A stretch of DNA of 7,297 bases from an uncultured Chitinophagaceae bacterium. Lineage in GTDB: Bacteria > Bacteroidota > Bacteroidia > Chitinophagales > Chitinophagaceae. A program made the translations under genes and the position numbers. Where the stretch lies: the NCBI GenBank assembly GCA_946885665.1, contig CAMPGT010000201.1, positions 1 to 7,297 of the forward strand. Direction: 5' to 3'. A model generated the notes under the pieces. That model was not told the origin of the DNA. It did no database searches and worked only from the letters and a program-made list of their open reading frames with translations. Numbering within the stretch: position 1 is the first letter of the stretch; the number at the start of each line of letters is the position of its first letter. This document shows positions 7,086 to 7,297 of this stretch, in pieces.

Positions 7086-7297
7086 ATGAGCCAGCAAACC
7101 AAATGGTCTCAGTTCGGTACGCTTATCACGGTTTTCTTTTTTTGGGGATTTGTTGCTGCTTCGAATGGTATTTTCATCCCGTTTTGCAAAACGCATTTTC
7201 AGTTGGACCAGTTTCAATCGCAACTGGTAGATGCCGCGTTCTACGGCGCTTATTTTTTTGGTTCGCTGATCCTTTACATTCTTTCCTCGCTCAGCGG
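7086..7297 (+). CDS. FHS-family sugar permease (FucP/GluP-like MFS), 3'-truncated by window edge
   Basis: The reading frame opens at ATG 7086 and runs to the end of the window, giving the first 70 residues of a membrane protein. It begins with a short polar N-terminus (MSQQTKWSQ). The first helix follows (about 11-33, with TVFFFWGFVAASNGIFIPF), then the loop FQLDQFQSQLVDAAFYGAY (38-56) and the start of a second helix (about 48-68). This pattern, FFxWG...N...P, then F-L-x-x-x-Q-x-x-L-x-x-x-A-F-Y-x-x-Y, is that of the fucose-galactose-glucose:H+ symporter family (E. coli FucP, Brucella GluP). The likely cargo is a monosaccharide, but the substrate cannot be fixed from this fragment. The residue aligned with FucP D46, a proton-handling aspartate, is G28 here. 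The gene is divergent from glgA with a 169-base gap, so the two may be co-controlled. No Shine-Dalgarno sequence precedes the start. Confidence 0.88.
   Translation, partial: MSQQTKWSQFGTLITVFFFWGFVAASNGIFIPFCKTHFQLDQFQSQLVDAAFYGAYFFGSLILYILSSLS

Noticed and set aside
1..7297. CRISPR array, tRNA, rRNA, transposase or phage genes
   Set aside because: I saw no spaced direct repeats, tRNA-like folds or mobile-element proteins. Nearly all sequence is accounted for by six metabolic, transport and TPR genes.

Overview
The window looks like a chromosomal segment of a Bacteroidetes bacterium, possibly from the Chitinophagaceae or a neighbouring family. This is inferred from protein style, the lack of clear Shine-Dalgarno sequences before most starts, AT-rich leader regions, and the pairing of SLC45-type and FHS-type sugar transporters. 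No 16S rRNA or other phylogenetic marker is present, so the family-level placement is a guess. Base composition and codon style look uniform across the genes, with no sign of recent insertion.

Layout: five genes lie head to tail on the minus strand, read from right to left. They are glgA (glycogen synthase, 6916-5498), glgC (ADP-glucose pyrophosphorylase, 5480-4200), an SLC45/GPH-type disaccharide transporter (4189-2798), glgB (branching enzyme, 2788-836) and a secreted TPR-repeat protein (798-88). The gaps are 17, 10, 9 and 37 bases, so the first four genes are very probably one operon and the TPR gene may be its last member. The 169-base gap 6917-7085 separates glgA from a divergent FHS-family sugar permease (from 7086 on the plus strand), which is cut off by the window's right edge. 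That gap holds weak promoter candidates for both directions and an inverted repeat that could be an operator. The left end (1-87) is non-coding, with a GC-rich hairpin and a short heptamer repeat.

How the genes work together: GlgC makes ADP-glucose from glucose-1-phosphate and ATP, GlgA polymerises it into alpha-1,4-glucan, and GlgB introduces alpha-1,6 branches. The embedded transporter probably imports maltose, sucrose or a similar glucoside, which links sugar uptake to storage. The divergent permease adds a second, probably monosaccharide, entry route. No glycogen phosphorylase, debranching enzyme or regulator gene is present in the window.

Overall this is a recognisable glycogen-synthesis locus rather than a new system. 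The points most worth a second look are the transporter inside the operon, the plant/cyanobacterial style of GlgC with its putative 3-phosphoglycerate lysines, the missing FucP-type proton-site aspartate in the divergent permease, and the inverted repeat between glgA and that permease.
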